A DNA stretch of 64,000 bases from an uncultured Coriobacteriaceae bacterium (GTDB taxonomy: Bacteria; Actinomycetota; Coriobacteriia; Coriobacteriales; QAMH01). The translations under genes and the position numbers were made by a program. The stretch covers positions 1 through 64,000 of the forward strand of contig UQUH01000001.1 in the NCBI GenBank assembly GCA_900544245.1. The letters run 5' to 3'. The notes beneath the pieces are model-generated. The model searched no databases and was not told the origin of the DNA. It saw only the letters and a program-made list of their open reading frames with translations. Shown piece after piece: positions 42,750 to 51,822 of the stretch (positions are counted from its first letter, which is position 1; the number at the start of each line of letters is the position of its first letter).

Positions 42750-44069
42750 TCACACGAGCGGCTCGACCATGATGATGTCGCCGGGGGAGGGCATCGTTGC
42801 CGATGCGCCAGCTGGTAGCATGTAGAGCGCATTTGCGCCGTATGTCTGGGGCGACCCGGGACGGCCGGGTAGCGGGGTTGCCACCAGGCACCCGTCGGCG
42901 TCGGGGGCAAGCTCGAGGAACTTGATCGAGAAGAACTCCTCACCCGGCCGTGTCGCCTCTGCCGGACGCTCTTCGCCTGACAGCGGACGGCCGTCCTCTT
43001 CCGCCCGCTTGTGCATCTTGCCCTTGGGAAACTCGGTGCCAAGTCGTGCGGGAACGAGCGTGGGATTTGGATCTAATCCCTGGAACTTCCGCATGATCGG
43101 CAGCAAGTAGAAATTCAGGGTGAAGGACGCCCCCGCGCTCGGCCCGGAAATACCCACGATGGGCGTATCGCCCACGATGGCATACGAGCTGTGATGTCCT
43201 GGTCCGTGGTTGGTCTGATGGCAGATGATGCGCCCCATCTCTTCGAGCACCTCCACGGACCAGTCATCCGAGCCTTTCGATGAACCGGCGTTGAGCACGA
43301 CGATGTCGGCAACGGCACACGCCCGCTCGACGGCGGTCTGGATTGCATCCCGGTCATCAGGAACGATATCAAAGGGCACGTAGACGCCGCCCCATTGCTC
43401 GACTTTACCCTTTACGACAATGCTGTTCGATTCGTAGACCCGTCCCGCGCCCGCGAATCTGTCCGGCGCGCGCTTCGAGAACGGGACGTTCGGAGAGACG
43501 AGCTCGTTGCCCGTCGGGATGAAGGCAACGCGCGGCCTTACCATCACCTCGACCGAGGAATGTCCGGCGCTGGCGATGCGCGCGGCCACATCTGGGGTAA
43601 TGATGCAAGGGGCGGCAACGGCGATATCGCTCGCCTTCATCTTCGACCCCGCTGCTCGCGTACCCGCGAACCTTTCGGAGGGCGCCGCGAGTATGGTGAC
43701 GCGCTCCTCGTCGTCGGATACCTCGACGTGCTCGATCACGATTGCCGTGTCAAATCCCTCTGGCATGGCGACGCCTGTGTTCGCGAACTCCCAGTCGACG
43801 CCTCGAACCCACGAGCTGGTATCGGGAACGGCGCCCGGCTCGAGGTCGGCAAAGTCGTCCCATTTGACGGCTATCGAGTCGAGCGCGCACGTGAGTGCCG
43901 AGGGAACGTCGCTCTTGCAGGTGATGTCTCGTGACAGGACGCGGCCATATGCGTCCTCGAGGGCGACTCGTTCGGGCCGGATTTTGCCAGATGACGCGGA
44001 GAGCGCATCGGTCATTTCCGCAACCGCTTCCTGGCGGGATAGTTCGACATGCAGCGAGTGGTCTCTCAT
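42750..44069 (-). CDS. MoeA-like molybdopterin biosynthesis protein
   Basis: Related to molybdopterin molybdenumtransferase, which inserts Mo into molybdopterin. About 439 residues from the ATG at 44069, which has GGAGAAGG just upstream; the frame extends to 44144 without a ribosome-binding site. The N-terminal EDAYGRVLSRDI, the PTGNEL motif of the MPT-binding domain and the beta-barrel C-terminus are present. The usual GLPGNPVSA-type loop reads GISGPSAGAS, and the GGVSxGDxD loop is NAGSSKGSDD, so it is a divergent paralogue. It lies 3' of the metal ABC-importer genes, hinting that these handle Mo or W. Confidence 0.8.
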   Translation of the reverse strand: MRDHSLHVELSRQEAVAEMTDALSASSGKIRPERVALEDAYGRVLSRDITCKSDVPSALTCALDSIAVKWDDFADLEPGAVPDTSSWVRGVDWEFANTGVAMPEGFDTAIVIEHVEVSDDEERVTILAAPSERFAGTRAAGSKMKASDIAVAAPCIITPDVAARIASAGHSSVEVMVRPRVAFIPTGNELVSPNVPFSKRAPDRFAGAGRVYESNSIVVKGKVEQWGGVYVPFDIVPDDRDAIQTAVERACAVADIVVLNAGSSKGSDDWSVEVLEEMGRIICHQTNHGPGHHSSYAIVGDTPIVGISGPSAGASFTLNFYLLPIMRKFQGLDPNPTLVPARLGTEFPKGKMHKRAEEDGRPLSGEERPAEATRPGEEFFSIKFLELAPDADGCLVATPLPGRPGSPQTYGANALYMLPAGASATMPSPGDIIMVEPLV

Positions 44070-44185
44070 CACCTTCTCCAAAATCGACGTCATGTTCGCG
44101 GTGCAATCATGTTCCGCGGCTTGGCCCATGCCCCCGGCACCCATTGTATTGCGCCGGGGGCAGCATCGTAAATCGCGGTTGCGCC

Positions 44186-45301
44186 CTATTTGGGAAGCGC
44201 GCCCGTGAGCAACTCGCTCATCTCGGCATCCGAGAGGTCGTAGTTGTACATCGTCTTGTAGTAGTCCCTCGTGACGTCCTCGATGCTGTCATCGAAGGCA
44301 TTGAGATAGAGCAACCTGGGGAGCCACTGCATGCCCATGAGCTGATTTACGGTCGGGGGATTGTTCATCCAGCACCAGGGATTGTTCGGCACCTCGTAGT
44401 AGTTGTCATTGGCGATGGCGGATATTCCCTGCCAGGCGGGATCATCGCCCACGGTGTTGTAGATGCTCCCCTTCTGGAAGATGATGAGATCCGGGTTCCA
44501 GACCGCGATTTGCTCGAGGCTGATCTCGTTGCCGCTTCCCTTGCCGGATGCGTCATCAACGACGACCACGTTGTTGGCGACCATGTCGATGACCTGCGCT
44601 TGGACGGATGTCTTCGCAATGGCGTTCAGTCCGTTTTCGCCAAGCAGGTAGGCCATGTTGACGCGCTGGGATTCGGGAATCGTCTTCATCGTGTCCTCGA
44701 CCTTGGAGTACACGCGATTGCAATACTCGGAGAGCTGATTGCCACGCTCCTCCATGCCGAGTAACTCGCCGAGGGTCTTGTACGCCGAGCCATAGTCCTC
44801 CAGATAGGCTTCGACGAACACGACCGGTATGCCGAGCTGCTCCTGCAGGGCATCGAGGCTCTCCTTCGTGTCCTTCTTCACCTCGCCTGTATCGATGATG
44901 ACCTGCGGTTTGGCTGCAGCAACTGCCTCGCGGTTGAAGTCGTCCTTGGCTCCCAGAACCGCGCCGAAGACAGGATAGTCCTTGAACTTGTCGCCGAAGA
45001 TCTTGAGCTGATCATCGTTGAGCGGCTGGGAGAGGCCGACCATCTTGTCCGGTGCCATCGTGAGCAATACCTGCTGGGCCGTATGTCCCGACGGACAGAT
45101 TCTCTCCAGGTTCTTTGGCAGCTCGACTTGACGGCCAAGCGAGTCGGTGAATGTCCACGTTTCCTCAGACGAACCGCCCGAGCCTCCGCTGCCCGAGCAG
45201 CCGACGAGGCCGATGGCCCCCAGGCTCAATGCGACGGTGCATGCGAGGGCGAGTATCACGCCTCCGATTCTTTTCAGCGCCTTTCCCTTACCGTGTCTCA
45301 T
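44186..45301 (-). CDS. ABC-importer substrate-binding lipoprotein (FecB/BtuF class)
   Basis: A cluster-A-III metal or metal-complex binding protein of 371 residues. A lipoprotein signal peptide ends LVGC, followed by a Gly/Ser linker. The fold signature DSLGRQVELPKNLERIC and the segment NNPWCWMNNPPTVNQLMG are conserved. This class binds ferric siderophores, haem, cobalamin, or molybdate/tungstate in MolA-type members. It starts 14 nt inside the end of the ATPase gene. Confidence 0.88.
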   Translation of the reverse strand: MRHGKGKALKRIGGVILALACTVALSLGAIGLVGCSGSGGSGGSSEETWTFTDSLGRQVELPKNLERICPSGHTAQQVLLTMAPDKMVGLSQPLNDDQLKIFGDKFKDYPVFGAVLGAKDDFNREAVAAAKPQVIIDTGEVKKDTKESLDALQEQLGIPVVFVEAYLEDYGSAYKTLGELLGMEERGNQLSEYCNRVYSKVEDTMKTIPESQRVNMAYLLGENGLNAIAKTSVQAQVIDMVANNVVVVDDASGKGSGNEISLEQIAVWNPDLIIFQKGSIYNTVGDDPAWQGISAIANDNYYEVPNNPWCWMNNPPTVNQLMGMQWLPRLLYLNAFDDSIEDVTRDYYKTMYNYDLSDAEMSELLTGALPK

Positions 45302-46100
45302 GGTTCATCCTTTCCTGTTGTGTCTCCACTTCGCTTCGAGGCACGCAGACGCGCACCCTATCGCCATAGAGAGAGTTGACCTCGACATCGACGCTGTAGA
45401 GGCCGCTAATGAGCTCGGAGGTAATCACGTCGTGGGGAGGGCCGTACGCATCGATGCGGCCGTCCTTCAAGACGAGCGTCCTGTCGGAATATAGAAACGC
45501 GTGGTCGGGGTTATGCGTGGACTGTATGATGGAGAGCCCTTCTTGGGCGAGCTGGCGTACGCAGGAGAGCACGCGCACGGTGTTGCCGTAGTCTAGGGCA
45601 CTCGTGGGTTCGTCCATGACGATCGTACGGGCGTTTTGGGCAAGCGCTCTCGCTATGAGAACGAGTTGTTGCTCTCCGCCCGATATCTGCGTGTACATAC
45701 GGTGGGCGAAATCGGCGATTCCTATGCGGTCGAGCGCGTCGTAGGCCCGTTTCTGCTGCTCGGGGCCAGGATTGCTGAGCATCTTCAGGTCGCTACCCGT
45801 GGCCATGAGCACGACGTCGACCACCTCATAGTCGTAGACAGGCGCGTGCGTTTGCGGAATGTAGGATATTTCACGCGCCCGCTCCCGTATCGAGAGTGAC
45901 TTGACGTCCTTGCCGTTGACCATGACGGCGCCAGAATAGTTCTGGTTGAGGCCCAGGATGCATCGAAAGAGCGTGGACTTTCCCACGCCGTTGGGTCCCA
46001 GCACGTTTACGAGCATGCCATCGGGAATCTCGAAGGAAAGACCGTGGAGAATCTGGTGGTTGCCGTAGGAGAAATCCAGGTTTTCGACCAAGATGCTCAT
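45288..46100 (-). CDS. ABC-importer ATPase (FecE/BtuD class)
   Basis: A 270-residue nucleotide-binding subunit. Walker A GPNGVGKST, signature SGGEQQLVLIARAL and Walker B TIVMDEPTSALD are intact. I use the ATG at 46100, which overlaps the permease stop by 4 nt; the longer frame to 46337 runs antisense-free through the permease and is a shadow. It powers uptake with the neighbouring permease and binding lipoprotein. Confidence 0.93.
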   Translation of the reverse strand: MSILVENLDFSYGNHQILHGLSFEIPDGMLVNVLGPNGVGKSTLFRCILGLNQNYSGAVMVNGKDVKSLSIRERAREISYIPQTHAPVYDYEVVDVVLMATGSDLKMLSNPGPEQQKRAYDALDRIGIADFAHRMYTQISGGEQQLVLIARALAQNARTIVMDEPTSALDYGNTVRVLSCVRQLAQEGLSIIQSTHNPDHAFLYSDRTLVLKDGRIDAYGPPHDVITSELISGLYSVDVEVNSLYGDRVRVCVPRSEVETQQERMNHETR

Positions 46101-47155
46101 AGCTTCTTCTTTCTCGTGATGAGATAGAGGAAGAAGGGGGCGCCGACGAAAGCCGTGAGGATTCCTATGGGGATTTCCGCCGTCGTGGCAAGTCGGGCGA
46201 TGTCGTCTACGACGAGGAGGAATCCGGCACCCATGAGCATCGAGGCGGGGATGAGCTTGCGGTAATCCGCACCTATCAGCATGCGACACAAGTGCGGAAT
46301 GACAAGACCGACCCAGCCGATCATGCCCGTCACGCACACGCAGGCGGCAGTGACGAACGTCGCCGCGATGATGACGATTATGCGGATGAGCCGGGCGTTG
46401 ACTCCCATGGTAGACGCCTCGTCGTCACCCATGGTGAGGATGTTTATGCGCCAGCGCAGGGCAAAGAGCACGATACAACCCACGAGGAGTATGGGAAATA
46501 TCATCGTGACCTGCGTCATCTTCGCACCAGTCAAGCTGCCCATGAGCCAGTACGTGATGTCAGCCAGCTCGTCGGTCGGGTCCGCGATGAGCTTCGCGTA
46601 TGATACGCCCGCCTGGAACAGGGAACTCACCATCACGCCCGCGAGTACGACCACCATCATGTGGTTTCCCTTTGCCCGCGCGCTTATGAGAAGCACTAGG
46701 AGAACCGTGAGCAAGGCGAAGGCGAAGGCTGATACCGAAACCATGCCCGCGGTGAAGCCAGCGAGGATGGCGACGGCCGCGCCGAACGCGGCTCCCTGGC
46801 TCGCGCCCAGGATGTCGGGGGAGACGAGCGGGTTCTGGAACGTCCCCTGGTATGCCGCACCTGCCACGGATAGGCAGCATCCCACCATGAGGGCGAGAAG
46901 GATGCGGGGAAGGCGCACGTTGAAGAAGAGCGTCGCCTGTTGCTCCGTCCAGCTCGGCTCGACGGGAACCACACAGTTGACGAGCATGGCAATGGCCTCG
47001 AGAGGGTCAATGGGGTAACGACCCAGCATGAGGGATACGGCGACTGCCACGATGACGGCGACACCGAGACCGACGATGATGGTGTCGGCTCGTCTGCTCG
47101 ATCGCGACTTGTCCACGGCAGGAACGCGTGCGCTCTCAGATGTGATGTCCCTCAT
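46097..47155 (-). CDS. ABC-importer permease (FecCD/BtuC family)
   Basis: A 352-residue membrane subunit with about nine to ten helices. LPRILLALMVGCCLSVAGAAYQGTFQNPL is the family signature region (it continues VSPDILGASQGA). GVNARLIRI and the VGLVIPHLCRMLIG loop, which contacts the ATPase, are present. It is the first of the permease-ATPase-binding protein-MoeA-like run, all overlapping or close. Transcription probably starts in the AT-rich 47156-47241. Confidence 0.92.
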   Translation of the reverse strand: MRDITSESARVPAVDKSRSSRRADTIIVGLGVAVIVAVAVSLMLGRYPIDPLEAIAMLVNCVVPVEPSWTEQQATLFFNVRLPRILLALMVGCCLSVAGAAYQGTFQNPLVSPDILGASQGAAFGAAVAILAGFTAGMVSVSAFAFALLTVLLVLLISARAKGNHMMVVVLAGVMVSSLFQAGVSYAKLIADPTDELADITYWLMGSLTGAKMTQVTMIFPILLVGCIVLFALRWRINILTMGDDEASTMGVNARLIRIIVIIAATFVTAACVCVTGMIGWVGLVIPHLCRMLIGADYRKLIPASMLMGAGFLLVVDDIARLATTAEIPIGILTAFVGAPFFLYLITRKKKL

Positions 47156-47202
47156 TAACTATCCTTAGAAAACAATAATTACGATGAAGGATTATATATC
47201 AT

Positions 47203-47233
47203 AAAGAATAAACTAATCGAAGAACTATTCTTT
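47203..47233. promoter_or_regulatory. Inverted repeat before the importer permease gene
   Basis: AAAGAATA (47203-47210) and TATTCTTT (47226-47233) are perfect inverted copies 15 nt apart, in an AT-rich gap between the NTPase and permease genes. A candidate operator or mRNA hairpin. Confidence 0.4.
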
Positions 47234-47241
47234 AGGTGGTT

Positions 47242-47853
47242 CTATTCCGCCAGGTGACGTTTGACCAATTCCGCGTCTTGCCGGGTGGGCGCAATGCGTA
47301 GGACGCCGTTCCAAGTTTCGGCAAAAAGGGATTCGGCACGTTCGGCAAAGGTTTCGCGAACTACCACGAGCGCGTCCTTCATACCCGCGCAAGGGCCATT
47401 GCGCAGCAACCTCATCGCCTCGATAAGACCCGATTCGTGATCGAGCTCGAGGCGCCCCAGCTCGTCGATGACCAGGAGCTTGTGTCTCCTGTCGTCTTCC
47501 GCTCGTTTCTCGATCGAGGAAAGGTGCTCGTTCACGCGTGCGATGGCGGCATCGTCTATGTGCCAACCCAAGCCGACCCTGCCGGCCTGGCTCAAGTCGG
47601 CATACGTGCCGTTTGCGCGCGCGATATCCGCACGCTGGGCAAAGGGGACCGTGACGTTGTCGGGCAGGAGAAGGTTGTTTATTCCGAGCTTTTCGTAGCC
47701 CTGGTCGTTGGCAGCGTCCGTGTTCGATTCGACCCAGATACCCGGGGCGATTACGCCATAGCACGTGACGTCAAGGCGGGTAAGGTCATCAGCGAGGCGC
47801 TCGAGCCATCGGCTCTTTCCGATTTGAATGTTGCCGGTAAGAATGAATAGCAC
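47242..47853 (-). CDS. THEP1/NTPase_1-like P-loop protein
   Basis: A 203-residue P-loop NTPase with Walker A GNIQIGKSR near the N-terminus and Walker B LLVIDELGRLELD, as in the COG1618/NTPase_1 nucleotide triphosphatases. The lid and C-terminal parts (ALVVVRETFAERA) fit that family. Similar small NTPases are found next to metal-cofactor genes in anaerobes; MobB is another fold relative. Divergent from the DUF364 gene across an AT-rich control region. Confidence 0.72.
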   Translation of the reverse strand: MLFILTGNIQIGKSRWLERLADDLTRLDVTCYGVIAPGIWVESNTDAANDQGYEKLGINNLLLPDNVTVPFAQRADIARANGTYADLSQAGRVGLGWHIDDAAIARVNEHLSSIEKRAEDDRRHKLLVIDELGRLELDHESGLIEAMRLLRNGPCAGMKDALVVVRETFAERAESLFAETWNGVLRIAPTRQDAELVKRHLAE

Positions 47854-47877
47854 TGAGGGCCTCTATTGTCGAAATAT

Positions 47878-47893
47878 TATCCTTTATAGGATA
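47878..47893. promoter_or_regulatory. AT-rich palindromic operator candidate between divergent genes
   Basis: TATCCT-TTAT-AGGATA is a perfect dyad (flanks extend it approximately as ATTATCCT/AGGATATT). It is centred between the divergent NTPase and DUF364 genes, where one bound dimer could control both. A related half-site TATCCT also occurs at the start of the permease leader (47158-47164). Confidence 0.5.
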
Positions 47894-47961
47894 TTATAGT
47901 TTTAATAATATAGTCTAGGCAAGAAAGCCAGAAGACAATCACGTGCATGGAGGTGCCCGTT

Positions 47962-48735
47962 ATGCCTTGGACTCTGTACGACGAATTGATCGCAGGAGTA
48001 CCTGGAGATGTGCTCGTCACCGATTACTGCTTGGGGGCAAAATGGAGCTACGTGGAGGCGGAGAGCGGCTTGGGCGTTTCGTTCACGTGCGCGGGCGGCG
48101 CGAAAAAGCCGACCGACGATCGCGACTTTCGCGGTCTGCCGCTCAAGGAGCTTGCCGCCTCCTCGAAATCCTGGCATTTCGAGGAGGCGACGCTCGGAAT
48201 CGCGGCGTTGAATGCGTGGTACGCACGAAGGACCCTGATTGACGAGTTCGAAGCCGTCTACGACGATCCTGTCGAGTTGCCGGACGGGTCGCTTCGCAAG
48301 CGTGACGCCTTCGAGATGATGCGCCCCCGTATCGAGATGCACGACAACGCGAAGGTTGTCGTGGTGGGTCATTTTCCCCATGTTGACAGGATAGCCGAGT
48401 ACGCCGACCTGACGGTCCTCGAGCGAAGCTGCCGTGATGGACTCGATACGCCCGACCCGGCCTGCGAATATGTCATGCCAAAGGCGGATTTCGCCTTCAT
48501 CACGGGTGTGACGTTGGAGAACAAGACGGCACCGCGCCTGCTCGAACTCGCAAGGAAGGCCTTCGTGACGATGGTCGGTCCTTCGGTCGTCATGGCGCAG
48601 CCGCTATTCGACGCAGGCGTGGATATGGCAGCCGGGAGTATCGTCATGGATCCCGATCTTGTCAGGCATGCCGTGAAATCGGGCGGTGGTATGCCGTTTG
48701 GAAGTGCCTTGCAAATGGTGGCGGTCACGAAGTAG
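47962..48735 (+). CDS. DUF364/DUF4213-type putative metal-chelation protein
   Basis: A 257-residue protein. The N-terminal part (YDELIAGVPGD, later CAGGAKKP) fits DUF4213 and the C-terminal Rossmann-like half (VVVVGHFPHVDRI, VMPKADFAFITGVTLENKT) fits DUF364, annotated as possible heavy-metal chelation. An ATG at 47947 lies in frame, but GGAGGT just after it is positioned for the ATG at 47962. In anaerobes such proteins accompany molybdate or iron importers; here it is divergent from one. Confidence 0.8.
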   Translation: MPWTLYDELIAGVPGDVLVTDYCLGAKWSYVEAESGLGVSFTCAGGAKKPTDDRDFRGLPLKELAASSKSWHFEEATLGIAALNAWYARRTLIDEFEAVYDDPVELPDGSLRKRDAFEMMRPRIEMHDNAKVVVVGHFPHVDRIAEYADLTVLERSCRDGLDTPDPACEYVMPKADFAFITGVTLENKTAPRLLELARKAFVTMVGPSVVMAQPLFDAGVDMAAGSIVMDPDLVRHAVKSGGGMPFGSALQMVAVTK

Positions 48736-48863
48736 GTGCGCGTTTCCTCGTCTACGATGATTTGCGGATGATTTGGCCCTTGACTTGGAGTTGACTCGAG
48801 GTGCTATAAGGTTTCCGCTTGACGGTGGAGCGCATGCTCTTCTCCCGATGAAAGGAAACGACA

Positions 48864-49328
48864 ATGGAAAGCATCCTCGTGGCATATTTCAGCGCGACGG
48901 GCACGACCAAGCGGGCTGCTCTGGCGCTGGCTGATTACCTAGGCGCGGACACCTTCGAGATCGTTCCGGAGGTTCCCTACTCCTCGGCGGACTTGAACTG
49001 GAATGACCGGCAGAGCCGGTCAAGCAAGGAGATGGATGACGAGGACTCACGCCCCAGCATCATTGGGCAAGTCGATGACATGGGCGCATACGAAACCATT
49101 TACGTGGGGTTTCCCATCTGGTGGTACGTGGAGCCGCGCATCATCGACACGTTCCTGGAATCCTATGACATGACGGGCAAGACCGTCATTCCCTTCGCCA
49201 CGTCTGGAGGTAGCGGCCTGGGAAAGACCGCCCAGCACATGCAGGGAGTCTGCCCGCAGGCAATCGTCGAGCAAGGCTTCATGCTCAACGATTATTCAGC
49301 AGACAGGCTCGCGTCGTTGCTTGGATAG
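48864..49328 (+). CDS. Flavodoxin
   Basis: An FMN-binding redox protein of 154 residues. The phosphate loop FSATGTTKRAA is at 9-19, and GFPIWWYVEP and ATSGGSGLG line the flavin site. The family is the short Flavodoxin_4 type. GAAAGGAAACG precedes the ATG. The last codons lie within copy 2 of the dispersed repeat, so the C-terminus may have been altered by it. Confidence 0.92.
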   Translation: MESILVAYFSATGTTKRAALALADYLGADTFEIVPEVPYSSADLNWNDRQSRSSKEMDDEDSRPSIIGQVDDMGAYETIYVGFPIWWYVEPRIIDTFLESYDMTGKTVIPFATSGGSGLGKTAQHMQGVCPQAIVEQGFMLNDYSADRLASLLG

Positions 49329-49352
49329 AGACGCCAGACGACTGCCACGTAC
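49307..49352. repeat. Dispersed ~45-90 bp repeat, copy 2
   Basis: Near-identical to 42669-42714. GTCGT (49312-49316) can pair with ACGAC across the central TTGCTTGGATAGAGACGCC. Similarity resumes after a 17-nt insertion (GTTTCT...CACGAAGGCGG). It covers the last codons of the flavodoxin gene and lies just past the 3' end of the convergent permease gene. Confidence 0.75.
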
Positions 49353-49379
49353 AAGGCGAGGGCGCGAGCGTTTCTCCAA

Positions 49380-50615
49380 TCACACGAAGGCGGAAGCTTC
49401 GGCAGCGCGATTTCCGCCGGCTTCCGATGTCTGCAGGCGCTTGCGTCCGGCGACGAGCGAAACGCATAGCAACGCCAAAGCGAAGAGCAGCAGCACGCCA
49501 ACGTGACCGAGGACGAGCTCCAGGGTGGCGGAGTCCATGATGGCCGGGGCGTGTGCGGCGGCCGAACATGCCGACGAGTACCAGTATCCCGGCAGCAGAT
49601 GCGCCAGCGTCACGATTTCGGGTGTCATGAGGTCAAGGGAGATCCACGCACCCCCGAAGAACGAGATCACCATGCCGACGATGTTGCCCGTCGCGTTGCA
49701 GACGATGCCGTTCGCGCCTACTTGTCCAAGCAGGAAGCCAAGCGCAAGGGGCACCGTGCAATAGGCGAGCATGCTCAGGGCACACAGCGCGAGGCCGCCG
49801 GGTTCAATCTGGCCAGCCGCGTCGGGAAACGCGACGAGGCCCAGGCAGAACGTCCATGCCCATGCAAGCAAGGTGACGGCCATGCAGGCCGCGCCCAATT
49901 GCAGGTTGTAGGAGGCGAAGCTCAGCGGGGACGAGAGGTTGCGACGGCGCACATCGACGCGACCGAGCGTGGTCACGAGAAGTCCCACGCACACGGTGAT
50001 GCCGGCAAAGAGCGTGTAGGTACTCCACTGCAGGTAGAAGACGAAGCGGTCAGATTTCGAAATGGCGGTCGACTGTTCGATTACCGCAACCTGGGCTCGT
50101 TCGGACGAGTAGTTCGCAGCACGATCGATGATGTCTGCCATGGGCGTTTCGGGGCTGGCCATGGCAAGCGAGCGCACCATACCCAGAAACCCATTGACAC
50201 TTTGGTCGACGAGCTCGCCTTCCATGGAATAGTAGCTGAACACCGTCTCCATGGAAGGTGCGTCCTCGTCGGCATGCGCTGCCTCGACGAAGTCCGTCTC
50301 GTATCCTTCGGGAATGATGAGTAGATAGTCGGTGGCACCCTTGGCCACGGCATCTTGGATGGCCAATGGCGTGTCTTCAACGACGACCTGCGTTCCGTGT
50401 TGCGCGAGCTGACTTGCGATGGCATCGGACAACTCGCTGTCATCGCGGTCAATGACGGAGAAGTTGCAACTATATCGTTCCAAACCGTTCTCGTTCATGT
50501 CGAAATCGAACGATGCCGCCATGAAGATGCCCATGAAGCTGAGCCCGACAATGTAGATGACGGGAAAGATGATGTTGCCGCGTATGATGCGCATGGCGCA
50601 CTTAAAGACTTGCAT
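49380..50615 (-). CDS. ABC-2 type permease (exporter subunit 1)
   Basis: A 411-residue membrane protein with one N-terminal helix, a large extracytoplasmic domain (about 45-220) and five to six C-terminal helices, as in ABC-2 exporters (YhgE/LinR-type). AGGAGGCAGCG precedes the ATG. It overlaps the second permease gene by 14 nt and would pair with it. Confidence 0.87.
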   Translation of the reverse strand: MQVFKCAMRIIRGNIIFPVIYIVGLSFMGIFMAASFDFDMNENGLERYSCNFSVIDRDDSELSDAIASQLAQHGTQVVVEDTPLAIQDAVAKGATDYLLIIPEGYETDFVEAAHADEDAPSMETVFSYYSMEGELVDQSVNGFLGMVRSLAMASPETPMADIIDRAANYSSERAQVAVIEQSTAISKSDRFVFYLQWSTYTLFAGITVCVGLLVTTLGRVDVRRRNLSSPLSFASYNLQLGAACMAVTLLAWAWTFCLGLVAFPDAAGQIEPGGLALCALSMLAYCTVPLALGFLLGQVGANGIVCNATGNIVGMVISFFGGAWISLDLMTPEIVTLAHLLPGYWYSSACSAAAHAPAIMDSATLELVLGHVGVLLLFALALLCVSLVAGRKRLQTSEAGGNRAAEASAFV

Positions 50616-51807
50616 AGCGCTGCCTCCTCAAAGATTGCGCCGACAGCGCGAACAAGACGAGTGCCATGACGAGCAGGATAGCCAGGTGACCTGCCATGGG
50701 TGCGAGCGAGTCGTAGTACATGATGCTATAGAACGCATGAGATATCTGGACGGCGGGGTTGATGTAGTCGAGTACGGGGAAGTTGGCCGAGACCATGTCG
50801 GCGAGCTCCATCGTGGGTTCGCCGTAGAGACCGGCGAAGAGCGATGCGAAGCAGACGATGCCGGTGAGGATGCCACTCTTGCCGCTTTCGGGAACCTTGG
50901 GGATGGCGGAGATAGCGCACCCCAACGCCGTGGCCGTGAGCGCCGCAATCGCCGTCGTGATCAGGCAGGCGCCATCGCGCCCCCCAAAGTCGATTCCAGC
51001 GACGTATCGCATGTAGAGATACGTGACGCACAGGCAGGCAAAGGTGATGGTCCAGCTCGCGGCCACGGTTGCGGCCACGGTGCGCCCGTGACTGGTCGCG
51101 CCGAGCGCCCTGCGCGCGCCAAGGGGTGAGGTATTGGGCTTGAGGCGCTGAAACGCGATCATTCCAAGGGTGCCGCCGAAGAGCGCGGCCATGCCGAGCA
51201 ATGCGAAGTAGAAACGCACGGATTCTTTCGGCTGGTTTGCCGTGACCGTCGTCCGGACCGTCGCCTCGATGGGCTCGGTCATGGATGCGAGGGTTTCCGC
51301 CATATCCGGCTGGGCAACCAGACCGGGATTGTCATTCATCAGGTCGCGAATCATCGCGGCATTGGCGACATAGTTGTCCATTGCCATGACGAGGATGGAG
51401 GTCTTCAACCACTCCATGCCGGTCAAGTCGCTGACGCTCGTCACGTGGACGTCAGGGGTACCTTCCAAGAGCTGCACGTAGCCGACGTAAGGGTTCTCTT
51501 CTGCCATGTTCCGTTCGACGAGGTCTACGGCCTCCTCGGCATTCGGGACATAGGTGATGGCAAAAAGCGACTCTCCGTTCCCGTCATCGCTCAGGGCGTC
51601 GAGAAAAGCCTGGAACGACTGCCCCTCGACGTCATCGGCGGGATCGACTGCGACGAGGGGTATGGGGTCGATTTCGGATTGGTCGTCGAGTGGCCCGAAC
51701 ATCATCATGAAGACGGTCGACAGGATGAGGGGGAACGCCAGGGCCCAAACGAGCACGCCGGGCATGCGAACCAGCTCGAGGATCGTGTATTTGAACGTGT
51801 TCCACAT
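50602..51807 (-). CDS. ABC-2 type permease (exporter subunit 2)
   Basis: A 401-residue homologue of the adjacent permease with the same topology: N-terminal helix, outer domain to about 200, and a cluster of C-terminal helices. It starts 15 bp after the ATPase gene. The ATPase and two permeases form a complete half-transporter heterodimer; substrate unknown, but lipids, antibiotics or peptides are typical. Confidence 0.87.
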   Translation of the reverse strand: MWNTFKYTILELVRMPGVLVWALAFPLILSTVFMMMFGPLDDQSEIDPIPLVAVDPADDVEGQSFQAFLDALSDDGNGESLFAITYVPNAEEAVDLVERNMAEENPYVGYVQLLEGTPDVHVTSVSDLTGMEWLKTSILVMAMDNYVANAAMIRDLMNDNPGLVAQPDMAETLASMTEPIEATVRTTVTANQPKESVRFYFALLGMAALFGGTLGMIAFQRLKPNTSPLGARRALGATSHGRTVAATVAASWTITFACLCVTYLYMRYVAGIDFGGRDGACLITTAIAALTATALGCAISAIPKVPESGKSGILTGIVCFASLFAGLYGEPTMELADMVSANFPVLDYINPAVQISHAFYSIMYYDSLAPMAGHLAILLVMALVLFALSAQSLRRQRYASL

Positions 51808-51822
51808 GGGGCATCACCTGCG

